Assembly: GCA_028554795.2 (NCBI GenBank)
Contig: CM068830.1
Coordinates: forward strand, 45,082,837 to 45,146,836
Length of the DNA stretch: 64,000 bases
Origin: Sinohyriopsis cumingii
Lineage: Eukaryota > Mollusca > Bivalvia > Unionida > Unionidae
Direction of reading: 5' to 3'
Part shown: one piece after another, positions 42,782 to 51,561 of the stretch
Numbering within the stretch: position 1 is the first letter of the stretch
Layout: each line of letters opens with the position of its first letter
Translations under genes and position numbers: made by a program
The notes under the pieces: model-generated
Database searches by the model: none
Told to the model about the DNA's origin: nothing
The model's input: the letters and a program-made list of their open reading frames with translations, nothing else

Positions 42782-44227
42782 ATGTTCAAGCGCGAATCAG
42801 ACACAGCATTTGATATGGAGGCACCTGTCCTTAAGTATGAATCTGTACGTGATTATCAATTTTATTCCTATGACGCAAGACAACCAAATCAGCGGGGAAG
42901 AATAGAATTACAGGTTCATGATACAAGTAGATATTTCTTGCCCGCTGAGGCGTTTATTGAAGTAGAAGGTAGACTTGTAACGAATGTTGTAGCTAATACG
43001 CCATATGCCGCTAATTTGCGAGTTGGTTTTGTCAACAACGGAATTATGGCATTGTCTGATAGCGCCACATACATGATTGATGGAAAAAATATCGAATTGA
43101 TTCAGAAGGATGTTGATGTTGCTACAACAATAATTGGTCTAGCGAGATATTCTGATGATTACACAAGATCAGCCGGTCCAACAATGATGTTTGCAAAGGA
43201 TATTACTAACCACGCTGATCATGTTCAATATACTAAGTTACTGGCACCACGAAATACTGCAGTTGATCCACAACCAGTTGATTTTGAACACGCAGACAGA
43301 CCAGGTGCTGATTTTGATATTATAAAAAGTGTTAATGCGACTTACAACTTAGGGTTTGCAACACGCCGAGCAGCGTTGTCAGGAAATGATAGAAATTTTT
43401 CATGTGCAATTCCATTATCTCACATCTTTGGATTTTGCAGAAATGTTAGAAAGGTCATCTTTGGAGCTAAGCACACAGTTGTGCTCGTAAGAAAAGGTGA
43501 TGATAATGATGCAATCTGGCGAGGTGCTGGTGTTCCTGATGGTAAAGTAAATATAACAAAGCTTTCACTGTGGATGCCAGTAATGACTCCATCTATTGCT
43601 GAAGAACAAAAATTTATTTCTTTTATGGATCAAGGCGGTAAATCATTACTATCATGGTTAACAATAACCACAGATGCTATTCAAACTTCTGTTAATGGTT
43701 TATTCACATGGCATATAGCATCACAACAATGTGTTTCTGCACCACGACATATTTTTATTGCGCTGCAAGATAATGCTCGGATGATTAATCAAGAACGTTC
43801 ACACATGATATTTGACAACATTGGAGTTAATGAAGTTTCCTTACGGATAAATGGACATCATGAACCAACTGAAGATTACTTGTTAAATTTTGATCAAAAT
43901 CACGTAGCGCGTGCATATCATCGTTTAATGTCATTCATGGGACGTGATCAAAATATAGATACTGGTTTGCAAATATAAGAACTAGATTTTACAAATCTAT
44001 ATCCGATTTATTATTTTTCACTGGAGCATCTTGATTTGTCCAAACAGTCTGTCGTTGATATACACTTTCGAGCTCGTGTTACTAACCCTACTCCTGATAT
44101 AGCTGGTCCACCTCTTATTCGCGGCACCTACAGAGCAATTGCGGTCATACTTAGCGATAAAGCCATGTTACTTGAAGGCGGTAGTGGACGAATGAGAGTC
44201 GTTGATGCACCAGTGGAAAATCTTTAA
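42782..44227 (+). pseudogene. Major capsid protein (double jelly-roll type), one in-frame stop
   Basis: Opens at ATG 42,782 and runs 398 codons to a TAA at 43,976. The same frame then stays open without an ATG to a second TAA at 44,225, and the extra 82 codons carry a conserved-looking beta-rich segment (DLSKQSVVDIHF, then AVILSDKAM). The likely original product was therefore about 481 residues, cut by a single nonsense codon. The main part has features of an invertebrate capsid family I recognise: EGRL near residue 63, HIFGFCRNVRKVIFG near 215, a beta-rich middle, and DYLLNFDQNHVARAY near 365. Placement between minor virion proteins and protease supports the capsid role. The double-jelly-roll fold is inferred and not demonstrable by eye. 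Confidence 0.7.
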
Positions 44228-44256
44228 TTATTCAGAAAAATATTATTTATATAAAA

Positions 44257-44652
44257 ATGTCGTATAGTCATGTTAATGTTACTGTGACTCCCGGTCAGGT
44301 CAAAAAGCATCAATCAAAAACCACCAGCAAATGTGGAACTAAAATATCGCTAAAACGAGATGAGATGGGTGGTGGTCCAAACAAATTATCGTTGACAAAT
44401 AATCAGATTAAACATTTCAATAAAGCCCTAGAATCAAAACCCGGAGTTCAATTACGTCTTTCTCCGAGCGCCATCAAAGACATGGCTAAAACGGGTGGTA
44501 TATTTCCACTTCTTGCGGCTATCCCAGCGTTAATAGCTGCTGCTGCTCCAGCTGTAGCAAAAGCAGCCGCGTTAGGTGCTGTTGGAACAGCTGCTGCAAT
44601 GGCTCTAAAGAAAGCAACTGGAAATGGATACAAAAGAAGGGACGCGGTCTAA
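44257..44652 (+). CDS. Ala-rich membrane-active-type virion protein
   Basis: 131 residues. The N-terminal half has LTNNQIKHFNKALES and a KPGVQLRLSPSAIKDM motif. A long Ala-rich hydrophobic region (about 88-118) could insert in a membrane, and the open frame ends basic (GYKRRDAV). In another frame, 44,637-44,699 encodes a Gly/Leu/Arg-rich tail (GRGLRLPG...), similar in flavour to the GSGLRRR tail of the 42,228 gene, so the true C-terminus may have been lost to a small indel near 44,636. The role (minor capsid or membrane interaction) is inferred from composition and position. Confidence 0.6.
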   Translation: MSYSHVNVTVTPGQVKKHQSKTTSKCGTKISLKRDEMGGGPNKLSLTNNQIKHFNKALESKPGVQLRLSPSAIKDMAKTGGIFPLLAAIPALIAAAAPAVAKAAALGAVGTAAAMALKKATGNGYKRRDAV

Positions 44653-45139
44653 GATTACCGGGATCTCGCTGGGGAAGAGGTCTGAGGCTTCCACGTTAGA
44701 TGCTCCAGCATCAAATTTTGATTTACTTGATGCTGCTGAACGATTAAAAATAAAAAACTTTAGAGGTGTTTTTATGCGAGATCAATTACCAAAACAACCG
44801 AATAAACTCGAAACAGGTATTATTAATCTAGACTCGAATTCAGGACCCGGTACTCATAGGGTATCATAAGCGGTTGATCCACGTGGAATCGTTTATTTTG
44901 ATTCGTACGGGTTAGCTCCACCTGTTGAATTTATCAAGTATGTCGCACCACTTCACGCAAGAACCTCTGGTTGTAAAGTTTGGTATTCAACGCTACCCAC
45001 ACGAACAATGACAGATCCTCCAATATGCGGCTTTGATGTAATTAATGTACTCGACGCTATATCAAAATCATCCAAACCGCCACATAAAGTCGTGCATGAT
45101 TATACAAGCAACCGCTTCGTTGCGCGTAAGGCGTTTTAA
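44624..45139 (+). pseudogene. Adenain-like cysteine protease, in-frame stop
   Basis: Same-frame reading from ATG 44,624 (or a later, lost start) to TAA 45,137, interrupted by TAA at 44,867-44,869. Landmarks of viral maturation proteases of the adenain/Ulp1 group are in order: FRGVFMRDQLP, a His in PGTH directly before the stop, an Asp in YFDSYG just after it, and a candidate Cys in PICGFDV. The residue after the His is Arg, where this family usually has an aromatic Trp, so the active-site region has decayed at two neighbouring codons. The family processes virion precursors. Overlaps the preceding gene by 29 bases in another frame. Confidence 0.75.
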
Positions 45140-45163
45140 ACAGATCTTGGATCTTAAAATATA

Positions 45164-46165
45164 ATGGTTGATATTTACGGAAGAAGATCCTCACGCGTTA
45201 AGAAAAAATCCGGCGATGTTGATCTGTCGAAGTATGCGACTAAAGATGAACTCGCTGATATCATGATCCTGGCTGGAGTTGACCCAGATGAGGTCGTTAT
45301 TTTTCAAGATCGATATGGTAAACTAAAAACGAGCAACATCAGATGGTATGATATAGTTCGACGAGTACTTGGTGCAGTTACAGATAATATTCCTGTGTTT
45401 ACTGACGGTGGTAGAATCAAAGATTCAAGTATATCGTTTACAACAATTAGAGATGAAATTGCAAGAAGCGTTGCTAATCGCGTGAAAAATACCGGTGACA
45501 CAATCACGGGTGAACTCAGCATGAACGGAAATAAAATAGTAGTTTTAAGAGATCCAACATCCGACGAAGATGCAGCAACAAAAAAATACGTCGACACCGT
45601 TGATGGTAAATTATCCACGCTGCGGGCCGAGTATGACGTTCACGTGGGCGCTTTTGCAAGATTTCGCAGAAACCATCAAAGAACCGCAGAAGAATTCTTC
45701 GGCACTCCGCACTCCGTTGACATAAATCTCGCTGATATCAATACGAACATCGACACGATCAAACGAACACAGCAAGACATCGTAGCGGGGATTCCTGAGA
45801 TCGTTAATAAAACCAATTTGATTAAAATTCCAGCCGGAATAACTCCCAGACATATCACAAACATCGTATACACAGTATCATCTGGATTCGCAACATGGTC
45901 GCAGCAAAATAAAACTATCAAATATACCGCAACAGTCACTGGCGTGTACAGGCTGTCTGTGTTCAGTGCTGCAAAATTTGAAATATTTACAACGTTTCCA
46001 TGGCGTCATTCAACTGATAGGTTTTCCGGGGTTGTATCTGTTATATTAAATAGCGGAACCGAAGAAATATTTATCCTGGAAGCAGATGATAAGAAATTAA
46101 CCGTAACATCTTACTGGTGGTGTTTGGAATTTGTAGCTGAAACACCTCAATTGGTTACTGCATAA
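45164..46165 (+). CDS. Fibre/spike-like virion protein
   Basis: 333 residues, intact. Residues 109-147 carry the repeat-type motif GDTITGELSMNGNKI followed by DAATKKYVD, a signature of trimeric phage and virus fibre shafts. A short coiled-coil linker comes next, then a beta-rich C-terminal domain of about 120 residues that could be a receptor-binding knob. The charged N-terminus (RRSSRVKKK) could anchor to the capsid. Starts 24 bases after the protease stop, with a TTAAAATATA leader directly before the ATG. Host-attachment role inferred from the shaft motif and position. Confidence 0.75.
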   Translation: MVDIYGRRSSRVKKKSGDVDLSKYATKDELADIMILAGVDPDEVVIFQDRYGKLKTSNIRWYDIVRRVLGAVTDNIPVFTDGGRIKDSSISFTTIRDEIARSVANRVKNTGDTITGELSMNGNKIVVLRDPTSDEDAATKKYVDTVDGKLSTLRAEYDVHVGAFARFRRNHQRTAEEFFGTPHSVDINLADINTNIDTIKRTQQDIVAGIPEIVNKTNLIKIPAGITPRHITNIVYTVSSGFATWSQQNKTIKYTATVTGVYRLSVFSAAKFEIFTTFPWRHSTDRFSGVVSVILNSGTEEIFILEADDKKLTVTSYWWCLEFVAETPQLVTA

Positions 46166-46171
46166 AAATAT

Positions 46172-46658
46172 ATGGACGGTGCACAATACAGATACAATCA
46201 AGCGCGTGAATGGCAGGCATCATTAAAAGATCGAGTCGAACAATATGCAGAAAAAGTACAAAAATATCGACGACGATTAGTTATCGTGGACGTGATTGTT
46301 TATTCAGTATCCGCTGTTGTTGCTGGAACTGGTGTTATATTATCAGCGGTGACAATGATGGCACCAGTAGCTGTAACTATTTGTATTTCAGCAGCAACAA
46401 CTATTGCAGGTGTGCTCAATATCATCACAAAAAAAAATATATACTTGCATGAATGAAAAATTATCCGATTACATGATAAGAAGGCATACAGCGACGGTCG
46501 CATACTCGAAGTTATCATCGTTGTTATCAGCGAGTCTCAGTGATGGAATTATATCTGATTTCGAGTTTTCAATGATGACTAAAATATATGACGAAGGTAT
46601 CGGTATTAAAGATACAAGTACTAATAATGACAGAATTACTGCAGCAGATCGTGACTAA
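46172..46658 (+). pseudogene. Two-transmembrane virion-associated protein, frameshifted
   Basis: Begins at ATG 46,172, six bases after the fibre stop. A charged helix (about 1-36) is followed by two hydrophobic Ala/Val/Ile-rich segments (about 37-60 and 65-84). The first frame ends at 46,456. A run of nine A at about 46,429-46,437 lies just where the reading must move to another frame, which stays open to 46,658 and encodes a helical domain with SSLLSASLSDGIISDFEF. The combination of two membrane segments and a C-terminal domain with an ISDxEF motif looks like one broken gene. The role is unknown; it is embedded in the virion cluster. Confidence 0.6.
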
Positions 46659-48015
46659 TACAACTCCGTCAAAGATAAAGATGATCTCGGTAAGTTCAAC
46701 TAATCCTGAATTTAGTATTAACTTTCCTACTGCAATTCCATTAAAGGAAATAGCATTAGCTCAATTACGGGTATATTACAGCTGGCCAAATATCAGATCA
46801 AAATCATTTAATGGTACACCAGCAAATAATTTACTTGTATTTGCTAACAAGAACAAACCAGATGGTACTCCTGACTGGAAAGATTTGGAATACCCACTGG
46901 TAGTTATGAGATCGAACAAATCAATGAAGAATTTCAACGTAGAATAAAATCAATAACAGAAAAGAAGCAAAAATATCGATTAACGTTCATGAACCGACGC
47001 TATCTTCGACGGTTGAGATACATTCTCCTGATTATGACGTTGATATTTATCAATCCACGATAAGATCCGTACTAGGTTGGCCGGATGTTCCCCCAGTGTA
47101 TGAAGGACCACCAGAACCAACTCGGGATGATTTTACATCATCGAAAAGTTTTCATCATAATATTAAAATGAATTATACAAGTTTCTGGTGGAACATAGAA
47201 AAACGGGTATGGGATAAACGGGATCAATTTCGTGTCGAGCGAACTGGTGAGTACTGCTGGCTCTTACACAACGTTGATGGTGGTAATTCATTTTACGATA
47301 TAAATATCAATAATGTCATTCATATCATAAATTCAGATCACGAAGAACAACTAAACAATTTACGTGATAGTTTTCGGGAATATTTGTCTGATTTGACATC
47401 TACGCGTGAAGAAATTATTAAACGAGTAGAAATTTTAAATCATATAGCTGATACCATTGAATATTTTCATAATAGGATCATAAACATGGTTTTTGAATTA
47501 TCGGGTTATAATAGAAGTTTTTTCGCAACCAAGTACAAAATATCCGAAGCTGACATTGTAACGTTTAAGTTCCCTGATTATAATCCAGATGGATTAAGAA
47601 AATCTGTCAATGATGTCATTGATGAATATTTTCCTAAAATACTCGATGCATGGAGAAAACTAGCACCACATCCAACCGTTATCAGACATGATAATGATCC
47701 ATACGTAGGCGGCAGACACGTATCTCCGGGAATCGTTAATATAACCAGCACAATCGTGGTCAATCTGGTTTGTGACGTAGTCGATGGCAGCTATCAAATA
47801 GATCTCGGAAAATCAAATCAGGCTCAACAAGGATATATTTTACACCACAAGTTTCCCCTGGAAGTTTAATCGTGCAAGAACCAACTAATCCTGTGTATCT
47901 GCGGTGTCACAATAATATGATAACAGGAATAAATTTTAAGCTCACAGATCACCTTAATCGCTTAATTGACATGCGTGGAGAAGAGCTTGCGATAAATCTG
48001 TATGTGAAATCTTAA
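46627..48015 (+). pseudogene. Second capsid protein (penton-like candidate), multiply frameshifted
   Basis: The probable start is ATG 46,627. Open segments follow in three frames: 46,627-46,947, a short one near 46,905-47,010, then about 46,975-47,869. A C-terminal segment in the first frame runs to TAA 48,013 with RGEELAINLYVKS at its end. The first and last parts are beta-rich and look like the N- and C-terminal parts of the small capsid partner found next to the major capsid in related elements (from memory). The middle (about 47,160-47,740) adds some 190 residues, partly coiled-coil, that I do not recognise. At least three frameshifts make it non-functional as one protein. Penton identity is inference. 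Confidence 0.5.
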
Positions 48016-48037
48016 TTAATCCAGTGAATATTACATA

Positions 48038-48310
48038 ATGTACCAGCACGTGATTGTTTTTATACATGACAAAGAAGCACTTGAAAACGCCATCAGAACA
48101 GCGTTTTCACAAAATACAGAGCAATTTAACGTTAATTTAGTTATTGATGAATACCGAAGCGAGGATTTCTTATTAACACAAGAAAAGTTAGATGAGCTCC
48201 GCCGAGAACATATTATCGAGATCATCTGTAACAGAGATCAGATTCTAAATTATACACACTCCTGTATTAAACTCGATCAACTTAAAAAAATAATATTTCA
48301 GAATAAATAA
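48038..48310 (+). CDS. Small hypothetical protein (90 aa)
   Basis: Intact 90-residue acidic, mostly helical protein with no Cys-rich or membrane motif; the last gene of the rightward virion cluster. The leader TATTACATAATG matches the AT-rich start context of its neighbours, which supports it being real. No family recognised. Confidence 0.5.
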   Translation: MYQHVIVFIHDKEALENAIRTAFSQNTEQFNVNLVIDEYRSEDFLLTQEKLDELRREHIIEIICNRDQILNYTHSCIKLDQLKKIIFQNK

Positions 48311-48870
48311 ATATAATGACTGATGGGATAAATTACACAAATTAATCAATTTTGTACAATCTGAAATAATTCTGAAATGAATCAATCTGATGGGGTAATT
48401 GGTACTGAAAATTATACAAATCAATCAGTTTGCTAATTCTGATGGGGTAATTGGTACTGAAAATTATACAAATTAATCAGTTTTCCAAAAAATACTAAAA
48501 AAAAATATTGTATTATTATTCTGAAATATTTTTATTATTATTCTGAAATATTTTATTTTTTTGTGAATCAATCTGATGGGGTAATTGGTACTGAAAATTA
48601 TACAAATCAATCAGTTTGCTAATTCTGATGGGGTGGTTGCTACTCAAAAGTATACAAATCAATCAGTTTATTAATTCTGATGGGGTATAATTGGTACTTA
48701 AAAGTATAGAAATCAATCAGTTTTCCAAAAAATACTACCAAAATATTTTTTATTATTATTCTGAAATATTATTATTATTATTCTGAAATATTTTATTTTT
48801 TTTTACGTAAATTAATTCTGATGTGATATACAGTGAGGGAAATTATACTACTACTCAGGGTTGCTTTGGT
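48311..48870. repeat. Intergenic direct repeats (52-bp unit)
   Basis: CTGATGGGGT followed by roughly 40 AT-rich bases recurs at 48,387, 48,439, 48,573, 48,625 and 48,677, with a degenerate copy at 48,317. Two larger blocks each end in CCAAAAAATACT and (ATT)n/TTCTGAAATATT tracts, so the region is a duplicated array. It lies between a rightward and a leftward gene, where transcripts would converge. Confidence 0.85.
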
Positions 48871-48872
48871 CG

Positions 48873-49232
48873 TTACCCGCTGACATAATTTTTCTTAAGT
48901 ATCTTATGCGGGTACTGATTGTTTGTTTTTTTTTTTGTTTCGTATTCGCTGGATAATCCCGACCTGATCTTTTCTACTGCAACATAAAGAGGAATAAATT
49001 CATTTACTTGATCATCGTTCACCATAGCCAGTGACTGAAACATAGATGCCTGAATCCGCTTTATGAACTTATATTGAGATGATAGAACATACTTATTTTC
49101 ATTTTTAAGTTCTTCTAACGTTTCAAAATCAGATATTATTTTTTCAGGATTTAGTTCATCAGATATATTAATTCCGTTTTTTTCTAGTTTTTTAATAGCA
49201 GAAATAATGTCTGTGATATTTTCATGGTTCAT
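48873..49232 (-). CDS. Hypothetical protein (119 aa)
   Basis: Intact 119-residue, largely helical and acidic protein (NITDIISAIKKLEKNG near the start, a Lys-rich C-terminus). Starts from an ATATTATATAATG context like other genes of the element. No family recognised. First leftward gene next to the repeat-rich central region. Confidence 0.5.
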   Translation of the reverse strand: MNHENITDIISAIKKLEKNGINISDELNPEKIISDFETLEELKNENKYVLSSQYKFIKRIQASMFQSLAMVNDDQVNEFIPLYVAVEKIRSGLSSEYETKKKTNNQYPHKILKKNYVSG

Positions 49233-49276
49233 TATATAATATATAAATCTTTAAAATAAAAAAAAAATTATCCCTA

Positions 49277-49465
49277 GAACCCCTATCGAGTCTTTAGCGA
49301 GTTCTTCGGGATGTTTTAATGAAGAGCCCCTATCGAGTCTTTGGCGAGCTCAGATTATGGATGACGAGCCCCTATTCGAGTGTCTTAGCGAGCTCAGATT
49401 ATGAATGAAGGACGGCACAAACATATATTATGAAATGAACTTCTATTCGAGTTTTTAGCAAGTTC
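49277..49465. repeat. Four short repeats with complementary ends
   Basis: Copies at 49,277-49,304, 49,324-49,351, 49,366-49,395 and 49,437-49,465 share the core CTAT(T)CGAGT...AGC(G/A)A. Ends are GAAC/GTTC in copies 1 and 4 and GAGC/GCTC in copies 2 and 3, so pairing is kept while sequence changes. This suggests short hairpins or a dyad binding site. Confidence 0.7.
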
Positions 49466-49526
49466 ATTAAGTATGAAATGAAATATATACAATGAATAAT
49501 TGAATAAAGGACGGCACAAACATATA

Positions 49527-49623
49527 CGCTCAGCAAAATCCCACCCACAATAATCAAGCCCGTGGGTGATACGAAAATATGTATCAACCACCGGTTGATA
49601 TGGTGGTTGAGTTTTGCTGAGCG
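49527..49623. other. Perfect four-way cloverleaf/cruciform
   Basis: A closing stem of 12 bp (49,527-49,538 with 49,612-49,623) encloses three consecutive hairpins: 7 bp (49,542-49,548/49,562-49,568), 4 bp (49,569-49,572/49,581-49,584) and 8 bp (49,585-49,592/49,602-49,609). Almost no bases are left unpaired at the junction. All stems are exact complements. It can fold as DNA cruciform or as RNA from either strand. Candidate replication origin, packaging signal or structured RNA; function unknown. Confidence 0.75.
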
Positions 49624-49654
49624 GAGGGGCTTTTTGCTGCCGCCCCCCAATTAT

Positions 49655-49765
49655 TATAAAAATCGCAACTATGCGCACACCACCGACATGTTGTCAGCCA
49701 TGGGGATTCGATCCTGGACCGCGAGCGTCACAGTCCAATACGATACCGATTGAGCTATCAAATCT
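49655..49765 (-). other. tRNA-like element with A/B boxes and T5 stop
   Basis: On the minus strand, TAGCTCAATCGG (A-box-like, one mismatch) and GGATCGAATCC (B-box-like, one mismatch) are correctly spaced. GATTTTTATA about 45 bases further could end polymerase III transcription. Acceptor, D and T stems do not pair well, so it is not a functional tRNA by eye. It may be a tRNA-derived promoter or a pseudogene. Confidence 0.4.
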
Positions 49766-49974
49766 TGTTACAAACATATGTTTCGAAAGTTAATATATAG
49801 CTAATAATCATTGAAAAGGAACTAATTTCGAATATATTTACTCAAAATACAATTCTGAATTCAAGAAATACGTTTATATAATATATTCTCACCAAACAAA
49901 GCTGAATTAAGGAATTTCCTATTTATCATACCACGCCATCTATGATAGAACATCCGGTCCAGATCATCTAATTG

Positions 49975-50095
49975 CTAGATTTTTCCATCCTTCCTATAAC
50001 ATAACTGCTAGATTTTTTCATCCTTCCTATGACTATTACGAGATTTTCCATCCTTCCTATGACTATTACGAGATTTTCCATCCTCTCTATAACTG
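49975..50095. repeat. About 30-bp minisatellite, four units
   Basis: Units of the form GAGATTTTCCATCCTTCCTA plus TGACTATTAC, the first two more degenerate. Lies in the gene-free central-right region of the element. Confidence 0.85.
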
Positions 50096-50700
50096 TTCAA
50101 TGGAGAAATATATATTACGAAATTTCCCACTCGTAAATCTGTGTCATAGTCAAGGGAGTATTTAGCTGTTAATATTACTCGATAAAAAAATAACCACACA
50201 TACGCATAAATACATAATCACATATACGTACACAATCTCGCATTATATTTCTGCACTGAACAAGGAAAATGCAACTGATTTTTAATTCCAAACACTATAT
50301 ACACGTATTTCTGTAATCGAGTAAATACATGCAGGATCCCTGTGCTGTACTGTAGATCTAAAATTAACCCGCCACGATCGATACAGACTAGACGCTGGAT
50401 TCTGCACTCAGTAAGCTGGAATATACATGTCGGTTTTCTGTAGTTTAGATGTAATGTCTATGTGTTGCGCTGTTCTAAATGTTTCACGAAAAGAACAGAA
50501 AAATACACGAACTGTATATTTTTGTAAGTTAGAAATCATAAACGGGTATGCTCCACCAGGCATCACAGACCTTGGATGTTGTATATGATTATGACCATAT
50601 ACCGAGGATCATAAAATTACCTCCCTTTCATGAGTCAAAAAATAAGTAGTATAATAATTATAATTTCTGACCCCCCAAAAAAATCTAATTCGAGGTGGTG
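50096..50700. other. Gene-free stretch inside the element
   Basis: No supported open frame or repeat. Together with 49,240-50,095 it forms the longest non-coding part of the element (about 1.4 kb). Confidence 0.5.
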
Positions 50701-50707
50701 ATGATAG

Positions 50708-51205
50708 TTAACAGTACTGAAAGGTGATTCTCTGTTTATATTTTTTTGAGAAAGTAGATCTGATTATATTTTCTGCTACTTTTTGTACTGAATATGAGTG
50801 AATATCAAAGTATTTCGCATCAGAACATATCGAACGAAACATAATTACTTCGCCAGTTTCTGTGTTTGTAGAATTTACCGCCCTCTTTCCGATTGTTTTA
50901 CATCTTCCAGTATTACCACATGCAGAGTTCACGCTTTGCGTGACAACACGAAGGTTGGATAAACTATTATTTTGAGGATCCCCGTCAACATGATCAATAA
51001 CAAGACCGTCATTGATCACTCCGAAGAAACATTCGTAGATGAAACGATGACAATGATAATGTTTCTTCCCAACAGTAAACATTAGATAACCAGTATTAGT
51101 AACAAAACCAACCGGTTTTTTTAACCTGCAGTGTCTGATGACACCATTACGATCTGATTCATAGTTTGTTATGACAGGATTTGGGACAAATATATTTTGC
51201 TCCAT
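50708..51205 (-). CDS. HNH endonuclease (HNH_3-type, homing-like)
   Basis: 165 residues, intact. An N-terminal beta-rich part leads into HRFIYECFFG (about 53-62), then DH at 71-72, GDPQNN (75-80) and NLRVVT (84-89). This is the H-N-H pattern of phage- and intron-type HNH nucleases. The C-terminal part (about 112-150) resembles the DNA-binding repeat often found after such domains. It would cleave DNA; whether it serves recombination, genome processing or its own spread is unknown. Leftward, downstream of the 51,517 gene. The start codon follows an AT-rich GCATAT. Confidence 0.8.
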   Translation of the reverse strand: MEQNIFVPNPVITNYESDRNGVIRHCRLKKPVGFVTNTGYLMFTVGKKHYHCHRFIYECFFGVINDGLVIDHVDGDPQNNSLSNLRVVTQSVNSACGNTGRCKTIGKRAVNSTNTETGEVIMFRSICSDAKYFDIHSYSVQKVAENIIRSTFSKKYKQRITFQYC

Positions 51206-51274
51206 ATATGCAATAATATTATTTGTTTAAATCATTGTTTGTCTGAAATCTTGATATATAATCCTCCACGGATT

Positions 51275-51517
51275 TTATAGCGTTTTCACCATTATTATTT
51301 TTTTGTCATAATATCTTTTAAGTTCTCTGAACCGTTTTCCACCGCACTTTCCACATAATTCTGTTTTTCCTCGCACTCCAATACCACATCGCAGACACGG
51401 TATTGGTCCTAGACTCCCCCGCCGTATGCCTTGTAAGTGCATCCAACAAAATTCACCTCTACAAGATTTGTTGCATCGATTTACTGAACCGATCATGAGC
51501 CATCTGCATTAAGACAT
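51275..51517 (-). pseudogene. Cys-rich zinc-binding protein, in-frame stop near start
   Basis: A paralogue of the 57,191 gene. Reading from ATG 51,517 gives two codons, then TAA (51,509-51,511), then an open frame with CRWL, CNKSCRGEFCWMH, a CLRCGIGVRG pair and LCGKCGG. The two zinc-finger-like clusters match the intact copy position by position. An inner Met at 51,496 could still give a 73-residue protein lacking only the first Cys. Role unknown; it may bind nucleic acid or protein. Confidence 0.65.
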
Positions 51518-51561
51518 TGTATATATATAATATTCTTTATTTAAATATTTGTTTTAATTAT

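Noticed and set aside
49394..49678. Minus-strand frames of 83-94 codons over the cloverleaf
   Set aside because: Their sequence is produced by the inverted and direct repeats; they overlap each other in two frames and lack the AT-rich start context of the real genes.
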